Part shown: one piece after another, positions 1 to 8,287 of the stretch | Numbering within the stretch: the first letter of the stretch is position 1 | Layout of the letters: every line of letters starts with the position of its first letter | Assembly (NCBI RefSeq): GCF_014196715.1 | Contig: NZ_JACIEF010000001.1 | Span: 1,346,872 to 1,410,871 of the forward strand | Source: Pedobacter zeae | Lineage (GTDB): Bacteria; Bacteroidota; Bacteroidia; Sphingobacteriales; Sphingobacteriaceae | Direction of reading: 5' to 3' | Length of the DNA: 64,000 nucleotides | Notes under the pieces: generated by a model | What the model was told of the DNA's origin: nothing | The model's input: only the letters and a program-made list of their open reading frames with translations | Databases searched by the model: none | Program-made: the position numbers and the translations under genes

Positions 1-490
1 TTGATATCTCGCTAAGTAAGGTACTGCTATGTAACACATCCCCTTTTTGCAATGCCCTTCCCTTAAAACCTCCAAAAGCAGCGGTAAGATAAGTGCTTTT
101 ACTTTCCATTACATCAGGTACATCCCATCCACCGGCAATAGCCAGATAGGTACGCATCCCCAAGGGGTTATTAATCAATGTTATAACAGAGCCTGCCAAA
201 AATAACAAGGGCTTTTCAGCGGGCATTACTTCACTATTGTAAAGCAAGAAAGCACCATCGCCAGAATAAGAAATCAAAATTGTTGTTTCTGCTTTAAATG
301 AGGCATCGGCATAGGTAAATTCGATAGTAGCATAATGATCATCGTTGCCAACGGCTTTGTTGGCTAACCGGTGAGCCAGCTCATCCATCGCCCCTGAAAC
401 CGGTACCGCTTGCGCGAGATACCGGTACCGTCCCCTGTCCTGAATGGTACTTAATAGGCCTGGTTTAATGATGCTGATCTTCATACTCAT
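1..490 (-). CDS. pxpC: 5-oxoprolinase subunit C (PxpC/KipA family), partial
   Basis: Biotin-dependent-carboxyltransferase-like (KipA/PxpC) subunit of the ATP-dependent 5-oxoprolinase that opens 5-oxoproline to glutamate. Only the N-terminal ~163 residues are in the window; the gene runs off the left edge. The visible start reads MSMKISIIKPGLLSTIQDRG, and further on come LINNPLGMRTYLAIAGGWDV and SKSTYLTAAFGGFKGRALQKGD, all typical of this family. The start ATG at 490-488 overlaps the stop of pxpB in an ATGA arrangement, so the two are probably translationally coupled; a second in-frame ATG lies at 484. Order pxpB then pxpC is the usual one. The family call is firm; the physiological role is inferred from family knowledge. 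Confidence 0.9.
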   Translation of the reverse strand, partial: MSMKISIIKPGLLSTIQDRGRYRYLAQAVPVSGAMDELAHRLANKAVGNDDHYATIEFTYADASFKAETTILISYSGDGAFLLYNSEVMPAEKPLLFLAGSVITLINNPLGMRTYLAIAGGWDVPDVMESKSTYLTAAFGGFKGRALQKGDVLHSSTLLSEIS

Positions 491-1227
491 ATTTCAACAT
501 AAGCATTAAACTCGTTTAGATCAATGGCTTTAAAAGTAACCTTGTCGCCTCCCTGTAAAAGCGATGGCTGCGAACGGTTTACATCAAACATCTTTAAGGG
601 GGTTTTTCCGATAATCTGCCATCCGCCAGGTGTTTCCATAGGATAAATACCGGTTTGGTTGCCGGCAATACCAACCGACCCTGCAGGGATCTTAGCATTC
701 GGAACCGCTTTTCTGGGCGTCGATAACCTGGTATCCATGCCACCCATATAGGCAAAACCTGGTACAAATCCGATCATAAAAACGGTATATTGCCCTGCTG
801 TATGTATATCAATTACCTCGGCTTCGGAAAGGTTATTGGTGCGGGCCACAGTTAAAAGATCCCGGCCAAAATCGCCCCCATAATATACCGGAATAAGCAC
901 TTCATTGGCTGTTGTTTTAGATTTTTCCCTTTCAGTCTGTGCAATTCGGTTTAAATGTGCCGATACCTTTTCGAAACCACTTACGCCCGGAAGATCGGAT
1001 AGCATGACGGTTAATGGATCAAAAAAAACAGTTAACGTTGTATATGCCGGAACGGTGGTTATTAAACCGGAAAAAGGATTTCGCAACAGCACACGGTTAA
1101 AATCGGTAATCAGGTCCAGCAAATCGTTTTCAATTGTGGTTCCGAATATTATTGTAACCGATTTTTCACTCAATCCGTAAATTTTTATGGGAATGTTTGT
1201 TCCAAAAGGCCCTACCCGCTCATTCAT
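487..1227 (-). CDS. pxpB: 5-oxoprolinase subunit B (PxpB/KipI family)
   Basis: 246 residues, normal length for the KipI/PxpB family (cyclophilin-like fold). It partners PxpC and PxpA in cytoplasmic ATP-dependent hydrolysis of 5-oxoproline, a damage product of glutamine and glutamate; in Bacillus the homologue was first described as an inhibitor of kinase KinA. Family signatures seen: IPVYYGGDFGRDL at 112-124, GFVPGFAYMG at 153-162, and the long PAGSVGIAGNQTGIYPMETP stretch from 181 followed by GGWQIIG. It is the first gene of a leftward operon and overlaps pxpC by 4 bases. PxpA is not in view and may lie beyond the left edge. Confidence 0.93.
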   Translation of the reverse strand: MNERVGPFGTNIPIKIYGLSEKSVTIIFGTTIENDLLDLITDFNRVLLRNPFSGLITTVPAYTTLTVFFDPLTVMLSDLPGVSGFEKVSAHLNRIAQTEREKSKTTANEVLIPVYYGGDFGRDLLTVARTNNLSEAEVIDIHTAGQYTVFMIGFVPGFAYMGGMDTRLSTPRKAVPNAKIPAGSVGIAGNQTGIYPMETPGGWQIIGKTPLKMFDVNRSQPSLLQGGDKVTFKAIDLNEFNAYVEI

Positions 1228-1587
1228 ACAACAACAGTAAGATTTAACAATTAATAATCTTCATAAAAACTGGCTCGACAACTAAACTGCCGCTATAAAA
1301 ATGGTTATATATTATCAAACTCGCAAAGATTTTGATGTTAGACCGCTTAAAACTATTTTGCTGGCAACAAATTATTAAATTAAACCAAATAACAGGCAAT
1401 TTTTTTTGCCTCAAAACACTTTTACCAATTGTAATAGTTCTCGTTGTTTGTAATTTCGATTGGAATACCAGCCTATGGCAGGCTTTAGCGTTATATTGTT
1501 TTTGAGATAAAATTTGGATTTTCTATTATAAAACTATAATTTCTCCTTTGTAATAAGTCATCCCAGCTTTTTTACATTGGTTAATTA
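1228..1587. other. Divergent intergenic region, pxpB / 7TM-DISM gene
   Basis: 360 bp between divergently transcribed genes, so it should hold promoters for both. It is very AT-rich. I found no exact TAnnTTTG box at a convincing spacing and no strong palindrome or gene. Confidence 0.5.
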
Positions 1588-3174
1588 ATGAAGACCATTT
1601 TTATTCTCATTGCCTTCGTATTAGAAGGTGGCTTTTGCGTAGCTCAACCCTTAATTCAGGTAGAAAAACAAAGTTTTGTTAACGTTGGTAAAGCAGGATA
1701 TTTTTGGCAGGATACGCTCAAAACAACATCCTTTGAAAAAGTAGCGCAATTAAAGGCAGAAGATTTTTCGAAAGGCAGGTCAGCAATTTTTAATGGCGGA
1801 TCCAGTGGAAAAGTATGGTGGATGAAACTCCGTTTTACAGAGAACAGCCCAACCACTCCCTATCTTTTTATCGATTACGCTAATATTGATACCATCAACG
1901 TATTTTACCGTGATGAAAGCGGAAGAGTAAACCAGATTAACGCAGGTATGTTTAACCTAAAGGAAAATGATAACATTCTGGGTACCGGTTTTGTATTTCC
2001 TTTAAAACAAGTGAAAACACCCGTTGGCGAAGTGTATGTAAGGATGCGGGCAATGAACACTTTACTTGTACCCGTTAAGCTGGTTACCGAATCGGTATTA
2101 AACCACGGTTTATTTAAAGCACATAGCGTACAGCCTATTTATATAGGAATTGCACTGATGATTGTTATTTTCCATGTTTTTATGTTTGCTGTTACCCGGA
2201 GTAAGCTCTTTGCGCTTTATATAGCACGGATCATTTTGCTTTATTTCATCGTAATGGTGTGTTACCTTCAGGGCTATGGTTTATTGCTCGGTGTACCAAT
2301 AGCCAGGTTTATTCTGGTGCATGCCCATTTTTTTATTGCAGTGGGTTACCTTGTAACGATTTTGTTTAACAGTTATTTCTTAAAGCTTAAGCGTCAACTT
2401 CCTCAACTCGATAAATTCTTTAAGGCTTTAATGTTTGGATGGGGTTTAATCCTGATCTGCTCTTTATGGGACGCCAGAATCCTCACGAATATACTCACTC
2501 ACGTTTTATTTTTATTCACCTCATTGCTTTTTCTGTTTAGCAGTGTTAAAGTGATTATTGTTCGCGGCTATGCCAAAAACAATCCACTCATCTGGTGTTA
2601 CGTACTGGGGTGGATTCCGGTAGCCGTTGCTTCCATTTACCTTGTTTTTTGTTTATCGAGATTTATTCCCTTTCAATCATACAGTTATAATTTACTCTCT
2701 TTAGCCGGAATAATTGAAGGTATACTCATCAGCCTTGGTCTTTATGGACAGCGGCTGAGGTTGTTAACGAGGCATAACGCCCATTTTCGGAAACAACGCA
2801 TCCTGCTCCAGGAACAGGTAGAAGGCTATCGTAAACAACTCGATGCAACAAAAGAAAAAGTCCATGAACCGCTCTCTTTAAAAGCGCTGATCGAACTCGC
2901 CCATTCCGGAGACCCATCATTTATGAAGCGGTTTAACGAAACCGAACCGGTCTTTATCGAAAAACTCCTTCAGATCGCTCCTCAACTGCTACCGGCAGAA
3001 TTAGTGCTTTGTGCTTATATCAGGCTAAATTTCGATACTAAAGAAATTGCCAGATCCTGTAAGCTCAGTGTACGTGCGGTAGAAAGCAGAAAATACAGAA
3101 TCCGTAAGAAGCTGGGAATAGACAGCGAAACAAATGTGCACAGCTGGATGTCGGCGATCGCCAAAACGTCCTAA
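1588..3174 (+). CDS. 7TM-DISM receptor with C-terminal LuxR-type HTH
   Basis: 528 residues. Signal peptide about 1-19 (MKTIFILIAFVLEGGFCVAQ), then a periplasmic beta-rich domain about 25-170 like 7TMR-DISM extracellular 2 (contains the typical WWMKLRF run), then seven or so hydrophobic helices about 185-400, a short coiled-coil linker, and a C-terminal helix-turn-helix about 471-515 (LVLCAYIRLNFDTKEIARSC followed by KLSVRAVESRKYRIRKKLGI) that resembles LuxR-type DNA-binding domains. This would make it a membrane-bound sensor that binds DNA directly, with no kinase domain. Ligand is unknown; DISM domains are thought to bind carbohydrate-like ligands. It is transcribed alone, with long spacers on both sides. 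Confidence 0.8.
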   Translation: MKTIFILIAFVLEGGFCVAQPLIQVEKQSFVNVGKAGYFWQDTLKTTSFEKVAQLKAEDFSKGRSAIFNGGSSGKVWWMKLRFTENSPTTPYLFIDYANIDTINVFYRDESGRVNQINAGMFNLKENDNILGTGFVFPLKQVKTPVGEVYVRMRAMNTLLVPVKLVTESVLNHGLFKAHSVQPIYIGIALMIVIFHVFMFAVTRSKLFALYIARIILLYFIVMVCYLQGYGLLLGVPIARFILVHAHFFIAVGYLVTILFNSYFLKLKRQLPQLDKFFKALMFGWGLILICSLWDARILTNILTHVLFLFTSLLFLFSSVKVIIVRGYAKNNPLIWCYVLGWIPVAVASIYLVFCLSRFIPFQSYSYNLLSLAGIIEGILISLGLYGQRLRLLTRHNAHFRKQRILLQEQVEGYRKQLDATKEKVHEPLSLKALIELAHSGDPSFMKRFNETEPVFIEKLLQIAPQLLPAELVLCAYIRLNFDTKEIARSCKLSVRAVESRKYRIRKKLGIDSETNVHSWMSAIAKTS

Positions 3175-3721
3175 ATAATATACAAAAAAAATGGCTGGTT
3201 TTTTTTAACGATAAGTTAACCAATAAATCGCATAACTTATGCAACATGCTTTAAAACAAATACTTGTGAACTCTTGCGTAGAAATGCGTATAATCAAAAA
3301 CAACCTGCCGCACCCTCTTTGCATATAAGCATTAGAGTGCAGGCGGTGCGATGCCGTTATTTAAACAAACAAGCTTAATGCTTTTGTCTGATTTGTACTT
3401 ACATTTTAGCCATGTCGACAGAAACGGTCTTTTCCGGGATGATTTGTTACACGCCTGGCGGCATGGCTTATTTAAAATGCTAATTGATCAAAACACATAT
3501 ATAATGAAACGAACAACAATCACAATTTATTTCCTGCCTTAAATCCAAACATTTAAAGCTTAGGCGTAATGCGTGGACAAAAACTTTCGTAGGCCATAGT
3601 GCGCTATCTTTTTGTCCCCCATCATTAAAAAGAAAACATTTAAAATAAAATATTGTGCTGCAGGAGGCCTGGATATGGGTCTGTATAACCCTTCTGCACA
3701 ACAGCATTTGTAAAACCAAGC
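3175..3721. other. Intergenic region without a supported gene
   Basis: 547 bp between two plus-strand genes. It starts with an A-run/T-run (about 3183-3208) that could form a weak AT hairpin. The short frames here lack a family match or recognisable start context, and I see no repeat or RNA gene. Confidence 0.5.
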
Positions 3722-4039
3722 ATGAAAACGAATAACACCCCTGCTATAATTATTGGTAGCATACAAGAATTTTATAACGGTAGAGAACCCGAGGAAATTT
3801 ATACCGCATTAGAAATAGATAAAAATTGCTTTGATGGCTGGATTAGAGATTTTGGCGATATCGCTAATGAACTTTTAAAGCTCAAAGATGAAAATGAAAC
3901 ACTGAGAACCATGTTTACCAATTTAAGCCTGGTCAATCATAGCCTACGCAACTCTCTCGATAGCCTTACCAGAAAAGATGCGAGTGTATTTGATCTATTG
4001 CTAAAAAAACGGGGCAAAGGTAATCTTAGCTATCCTTAA
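3722..4039 (+). CDS. Small protein resembling IS3-family OrfA (HTH plus coiled coil)
   Basis: 105 residues. The layout matches the OrfA protein of IS3-type elements: a helix-turn-helix region (IIGSIQEFYNGREPEEIYTA, then LEIDKNCFDGWIRDFG) followed by a leucine-rich coiled coil with the characteristic LKDENETLR...NLSLVNHSLRNSL spacing at about 54-80. The positions usual in OrfA (an Ile/Gln start helix, a Gly, F/Y..W before the coil, LK.EN..L) are kept, but many basic DNA-contact residues are missing. No OrfB integrase or terminal inverted repeats follow; instead a response regulator begins 13 bp downstream. Probably a domesticated or decayed OrfA-type protein; function unknown. The resemblance is by eye and moderate. 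Confidence 0.6.
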   Translation: MKTNNTPAIIIGSIQEFYNGREPEEIYTALEIDKNCFDGWIRDFGDIANELLKLKDENETLRTMFTNLSLVNHSLRNSLDSLTRKDASVFDLLLKKRGKGNLSYP

Positions 4040-4052
4040 TTACTACTAAAAA

Positions 4053-4436
4053 ATGTTCTCACTATCCCAACCAAAAATATTAATTATCGAAGATCACCTT
4101 GCAACGCTTGATGCCATCAGGATGATCTTCGAATTTGAAGGCTATTTTACGATGAATCTTTCTGATACGATAGATTTACATGCCAAAATTGCTGCCTTTC
4201 AGCCCGACATTATTTTAATCGATACTTTGCTTGGTATGACTGATGGAAGGGCGATTTGTACAGAGCTAAAATTATCTGTTCATGCCTCTATTCCTATTTT
4301 ACTTATGTCGGCACGCAATGGCATTAATAATAGCACTTACTATAGAACACATTGGGATGATTATATAGAAAAACCCTTTTCAATGGATGCCATTACCCAA
4401 AGGGTCCGGATGCTTTTATCAAAAAAGGCCCATTAA
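4053..4436 (+). CDS. Single-domain response regulator (REC)
   Basis: 127 residues forming only a CheY-like receiver domain with no output domain. The key residues are present: acidic pair E13-D14, phospho-acceptor D57 in LIDTLLG, S86 in MSA, and K107 in EKPF. Without an output domain it probably acts by protein-protein contact or phosphorelay. It starts 13 bp after the OrfA-like gene, in the same direction, so the two are probably co-transcribed. No histidine kinase lies alongside, so the partner is not identifiable here. Confidence 0.85.
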   Translation: MFSLSQPKILIIEDHLATLDAIRMIFEFEGYFTMNLSDTIDLHAKIAAFQPDIILIDTLLGMTDGRAICTELKLSVHASIPILLMSARNGINNSTYYRTHWDDYIEKPFSMDAITQRVRMLLSKKAH

Positions 4437-4452
4437 GATTAATAATTTTTGC

Positions 4453-5325
4453 TCAACCAAAAAGATCGCTGCTTAGGTAGCGATCGCCCCGATCGCAGGC
4501 GATAAAGACAATGGTTCCCTGATCCAGTTCGCCAGCGAGTTTCAGCGCAGCTGCGCAGGCACCACCGGAGCTCATGCCGGCAAATAAACCTTCTTCTTTA
4601 GCCATTCTTCTCGACATTAAGGTCGAATCTTCCTGTGCAATATCGATTATCCGGTCTACCCGTAACGGATCAAATATTTTTGGCAGGTATTCTTCAGGCC
4701 AGCGCCTGATACCTGGAATGGAAGAGCCTTCAGTAGGTTGGCAACCCACAATCTGAATATTGTTATTTTTCTCCTTGAAAAATCTCGAGCAGCCCATAAT
4801 GGTTCCTGTTGTTCCCATGGCACTTACAAAATGTGTAATCTGCCCCTTGGTATCTCGCCATATTTCTGGTCCGGTTGTCTTATAATGAGCCATATAATTA
4901 TCCGGATTAGCGAATTGATTTAATAAAAAGTACCCTTTTGAACTGCCTTTTTCCTCTGCATAATCCCGGCATTCCTCGATACTTTCCAACAGGGTAACTT
5001 TTGCACCAAAGGCTTCCATCGTTACTTTACGTTCGCGTGTTGAATTGGCTGGCATAACCAGTTCGATTTCCAGGTTAAATAAACCCGCAATCATGGCCAG
5101 TGCAATACCGGTATTACCACTTGTTGCCTCCACCAGTTTGGTTCCCGGAGTTACCTCACCGCGCTCTATCGCACTCCTGATCATATTGAGCGACGCTCTG
5201 TCTTTAACACTGCCACCCGGGTTGTTTCCCTCTAATTTGGCAAATACCCGCACAGCCGGATTAACATTCAGCTTTTGAAGTTCAGCCATTGGCGTATTCC
5301 CGATCAGATCTATTATTCCTGCCAT
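4453..5325 (-). CDS. cysM: Cysteine synthase B (O-acetylserine sulfhydrylase)
   Basis: 290 residues. Pyridoxal-phosphate enzyme that makes cysteine from O-acetylserine and sulfide (or thiosulfate) in the cytoplasm. Seen: start MAGIIDLIGNTPMAEL, the PLP lysine K41 in GGSVKDRAS, the substrate loop EATSGNTGIAL, a phosphate-cradling GTTGTIMG loop and the SSGGA motif near the C-terminus. The length and the C-terminal FIACDRGDRYLSSDLF end fit CysM better than the longer CysK. It lies 12 bp downstream of cysE, which supplies O-acetylserine, so this is a two-gene cysteine operon. It converges with the response regulator gene, with a gap of only 16 bp. Confidence 0.93.
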   Translation of the reverse strand: MAGIIDLIGNTPMAELQKLNVNPAVRVFAKLEGNNPGGSVKDRASLNMIRSAIERGEVTPGTKLVEATSGNTGIALAMIAGLFNLEIELVMPANSTRERKVTMEAFGAKVTLLESIEECRDYAEEKGSSKGYFLLNQFANPDNYMAHYKTTGPEIWRDTKGQITHFVSAMGTTGTIMGCSRFFKEKNNNIQIVGCQPTEGSSIPGIRRWPEEYLPKIFDPLRVDRIIDIAQEDSTLMSRRMAKEEGLFAGMSSGGACAAALKLAGELDQGTIVFIACDRGDRYLSSDLFG

Positions 5326-5337
5326 ATTTTTTTGTAT

Positions 5338-6150
5338 TTAATTCGTTTCCTTATGGTTTCTGATGTTAATTATTGGCGAATGATAAGCTGTTGAAAAAGC
5401 GGGTATACTTTCGGTAAGCCACACGTTACCCCCAACAATGCTATCGTGGCCGATAATGGTTTCGCCACCCAATATCGTCGCACCGGAGTAAATCACAACC
5501 CGGTCTTCTACTGTTGGATGGCGTTTGCTCCCGGCTAATGTTTTCTTAACACTCAATGCGCCCAGTGTTACCCCCTGGTATAATTTTACATAACGTCCAA
5601 TTGTGCTGGTCTCGCCGATAACAATCCCGGTCCCGTGGTCTATATGAAAGTATTCTCCAATGCTGGCTGCAGGATGGATGTCAATGCCGGTTTTAGAATG
5701 GGCATACTCGGTAAGTATTCTCGGGATAAGCGGTATGCCGAAATTATACAGCATATGTGCAATCCTGTAAAAACAGATCGCATAAAAACCCGGGTAGGTT
5801 CTAATTACTTCATACCTGCTCTGTGCCGCCGGGTCGCCTTCGTAAATGGCTACGATATCGGTATTTAAGATCCGGTACAGTTCAGGCAGCCTTTCAAAAA
5901 ACTGACCAGCAGCATTTTTACATTCATTGTTCTTAAGTTTGCAACTGGCTGATATAATATCGTAAAGCTCAAGCTCCAAAAGGGCTATGTATTCCTTTAC
6001 TTCTGCGATGGTTAAAAATACCCTGGGGGAATTTTCCTGAAAAAGTACCTGGATTAATTTTTCGGCCCAAAGCGATACCGTTTCATTGGATGGAATATTT
6101 GGTTGTTCAAGAGGATTCCTGATAATTTGTTCAAAAAAATGGTCTTCCAT
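5338..6150 (-). CDS. cysE: Serine O-acetyltransferase
   Basis: 270 residues. Transfers acetyl from acetyl-CoA to serine, the committed step to cysteine. The N-terminal ~150 residues are helical; the C-terminal part is a left-handed beta-helix of hexapeptide repeats (GIDIHPAASIGEYFHIDHGT, then GIVIGETSTIG), with the catalytic His in DHGTG, then GATILGGETIIG and GGNVWL. The plasmid/EpsC-type N-terminus is longer than the minimal enzyme. It is the first gene of cysE-cysM. A candidate promoter with operator-like sequences lies just upstream at 6181-6237. Confidence 0.93.
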   Translation of the reverse strand: MEDHFFEQIIRNPLEQPNIPSNETVSLWAEKLIQVLFQENSPRVFLTIAEVKEYIALLELELYDIISASCKLKNNECKNAAGQFFERLPELYRILNTDIVAIYEGDPAAQSRYEVIRTYPGFYAICFYRIAHMLYNFGIPLIPRILTEYAHSKTGIDIHPAASIGEYFHIDHGTGIVIGETSTIGRYVKLYQGVTLGALSVKKTLAGSKRHPTVEDRVVIYSGATILGGETIIGHDSIVGGNVWLTESIPAFSTAYHSPIINIRNHKETN

Positions 6151-6180
6151 AACTGGTGGTCTTACCTATCCGATCTGCTC

Positions 6181-6237
6181 ATCGACTAGGTATATAGATT
6201 TAATCGCTAAATGTAAGTTTTGTTTTTTTAAACCAAA
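6181..6237 (-). promoter_or_regulatory. Candidate cysE promoter and operator
   Basis: Reading the minus strand: TTTG at 6237-6234 (-33-like), an 18-base spacer, TACATTTA at 6215-6208 (one mismatch to the Bacteroidota -7 box TAnnTTTG), then an operator-like TTTAGCGATTAAA at 6211-6199 overlapping the -7 box, and ACCTAGTCGAT at 6191-6181. Very similar sequence overlaps the promoter of the TlpA-like gene at 60677-60705. A repressor of sulfur/cysteine genes of the Rrf2 (CymR/IscR) type would fit, but the regulator identity is inference. Confidence 0.5.
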
Positions 6238-6372
6238 ACAACTGGCGCATTTTTATGATAAAAATTGCCCGGTGATAACAATAAATATCGATCAGTATAA
6301 TTTTTAAAAAGAATTATCAGTAAAATCAGGCCTTAGCACGCTGAGCTGAAATACATCAGCAATTATGCTTAG

Positions 6373-8265
6373 TTATTTTTTAGGCCAGCTGGCTATAGGT
6401 TTAGCAGATAAGTTTTTTTGTGGCAGATTTTCAGCATTCAGAAAAACAGATATGGCCTGTTTACTATCCGCTTTGAGTTGTACTTCGAATCCTACAATAG
6501 AGGTTCCCGGATTTTTGGCATCATAAGAGGTACCCGGGTCTGTTGACCAGGTTTTCAGTTTAACTGCGCTTTCGGTATCTACGTAGAGGTAACATTTTTT
6601 GTTTTTATAACTTAATTCGAGGGTATGCCCGTTAATAATTTGCACTGTTGCCGGTGTAACCATCGACCACCGGAGTGTAACATCCGCATTTCCTACCGTT
6701 ATTTCATCCCTGATGAGCACCATAGTCTGATCAACCAGGGCTACACCCCGAATTGATTTTTTTAGTTTACCGGCATATAAGGTACTCAGATCGGCAACGG
6801 CGTTCATAAAATGGGGATCATCAGCATGACTGATAAAAGCAGCATCTCCCTGAACATTCTGCAGAGTGCTGTCAATTGAAAGGGTATTGTGTGCAAGATT
6901 ATTATAACGGAATATTTTCCAGCGTTGCGAATTTTGTTTACTGTCCCAAAGGTTAATGCCTTTTGATTCGAGCGATTCGTAATCCTGCATCCCAAAATCC
7001 ATTGCCCAGCGCACACCTTGCGATTCCATGATGAAAGACCCTGCATCCATATGACCATGACTAACAGATGGCGAACCACCTTTAAAACCTACAAAAGTAG
7101 CCAGCGGATCGGTCCACGAGCTTCGCATCAACGCAACCGGGTTCGGACCATTTCCGATCCAAAATTTAGCATTTTCTGGTTGAATGTTGTTAAGCGATAG
7201 TTTTGCACCCCAAATCATTGCTGATGGCAATAACCTATTCTTTAATGGCATTTGCTTATCAAGTTGTTTTTGGGTTATCCAGAGTAAAGCAGGATCGTTC
7301 AATTTTGATGCAAACCAAAAAAGTGCAGGATTAAATTCAGCATTGGTCCCGCAGTCAGAATAGTTAAAGGGTTTGCCCGTAGGCGCCATCATATTATCCA
7401 GATAATTAGCTGTTTTAAGAAAACCGGGCTGAGCACTTAAGCCAAAATCCTTATGAAAAATATTTTCCAATGCACTGATAAACATTACATTAAATGTAGT
7501 TCCGTATTCCCAGTACCCATAACCCTCCGGGTAAGCACCGTCGGGAGCATACTGTTTCATAGGCAGGGTTATGCTTTTTATTGCGCGGTTAAGAAGTTTG
7601 GCCGATAAGCTTGGATGTTCTTCAAAAGTAGCTATTGCCCCAAATGAAATGCCCGCATTGCATACCTGATTCCAGTTATTGGTAACCTTTAACCAATTAT
7701 TGTATTTATTATCAGTTGAAGGCTGTATTCCTTTTTCGAGAATGGCAAGGGCAACTGTATTTCGGGTTGATTGGGATAAATCCTGATATAACCAATCGTA
7801 ACCTATTGACAAAGCCATTGTCATTTCGCCCACATCAAGAAAATGACTGGGGTTCCAATCTTTAAAGCCAGATACAGCAATCAGTTCTTTTTCTGCCCTG
7901 GCAATATACTTTTTATCTTGGTTGAGCCTAAAAGCATAAGAGAGGTAATAAATCCTTTTAAGTGCTTCTCTCGATACATCCAGCAAACGTTTACCGATCA
8001 TTACCCGTTCCAATACAGCTTTATTTAAAACATCATCTGCTCCTGATAATATGGCCTGATGGATTTGTTTAAACTTCAGATCGTGCTTTACATTTTCTAA
8101 AAGCTGTTTTTCAAGATCAGGACTTATCAATAACCTCGGATGTGAAGGCATTTTAAAAGTCGAATCAATTTCCTTGTTTTGCCCTACTGCAAGCGTGGGG
8201 CAAAACAAGGTTATACTGATCCATATGAGGGTGACAAGCTGATTTTTTTTAAGAAACTGTATCAT
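6373..8265 (-). CDS. Heparinase II/III family protein (secreted polysaccharide lyase-like)
   Basis: About 630 residues from the ATG at 8265; an in-frame GTG at 8274 would add three residues, and I prefer the ATG. Signal peptide about 1-30 (NQLVTLIWISITLFCPTLAVGQ). The N-terminal two thirds is an alpha-toroid with the family motif NNWNQVCNAG and DGAYPEGYGYWEYGT; the C-terminal part is the beta-sandwich of the heparinase II/III domain (SVSHGHMDAGSFIMESQGVR, AHNTLSID). Relatives cleave uronic-acid polysaccharides by beta-elimination, or only bind them; the exact substrate cannot be told. It lies 22 bp after the cytochrome/beta-propeller gene and is probably co-transcribed with it. There is no SusCD beside it. 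Confidence 0.83.
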   Translation of the reverse strand: MIQFLKKNQLVTLIWISITLFCPTLAVGQNKEIDSTFKMPSHPRLLISPDLEKQLLENVKHDLKFKQIHQAILSGADDVLNKAVLERVMIGKRLLDVSREALKRIYYLSYAFRLNQDKKYIARAEKELIAVSGFKDWNPSHFLDVGEMTMALSIGYDWLYQDLSQSTRNTVALAILEKGIQPSTDNKYNNWLKVTNNWNQVCNAGISFGAIATFEEHPSLSAKLLNRAIKSITLPMKQYAPDGAYPEGYGYWEYGTTFNVMFISALENIFHKDFGLSAQPGFLKTANYLDNMMAPTGKPFNYSDCGTNAEFNPALFWFASKLNDPALLWITQKQLDKQMPLKNRLLPSAMIWGAKLSLNNIQPENAKFWIGNGPNPVALMRSSWTDPLATFVGFKGGSPSVSHGHMDAGSFIMESQGVRWAMDFGMQDYESLESKGINLWDSKQNSQRWKIFRYNNLAHNTLSIDSTLQNVQGDAAFISHADDPHFMNAVADLSTLYAGKLKKSIRGVALVDQTMVLIRDEITVGNADVTLRWSMVTPATVQIINGHTLELSYKNKKCYLYVDTESAVKLKTWSTDPGTSYDAKNPGTSIVGFEVQLKADSKQAISVFLNAENLPQKNLSAKPIASWPKK

Positions 8266-8287
8266 ACTTACCACATTTCATTAGAAA

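Noticed and set aside
905-1180. Plus-strand frame opposite pxpB
   Set aside because: Shadow of the real minus-strand gene, with no family match.
3351-3542. 63-residue plus-strand frame in the long spacer
   Set aside because: Odd composition, no recognisable motif and no upstream signal; ends inside a featureless spacer.
3722-4039. Active IS3 insertion sequence
   Set aside because: No OrfB integrase frame, no terminal inverted repeats and no target duplication seen around the OrfA-like gene.
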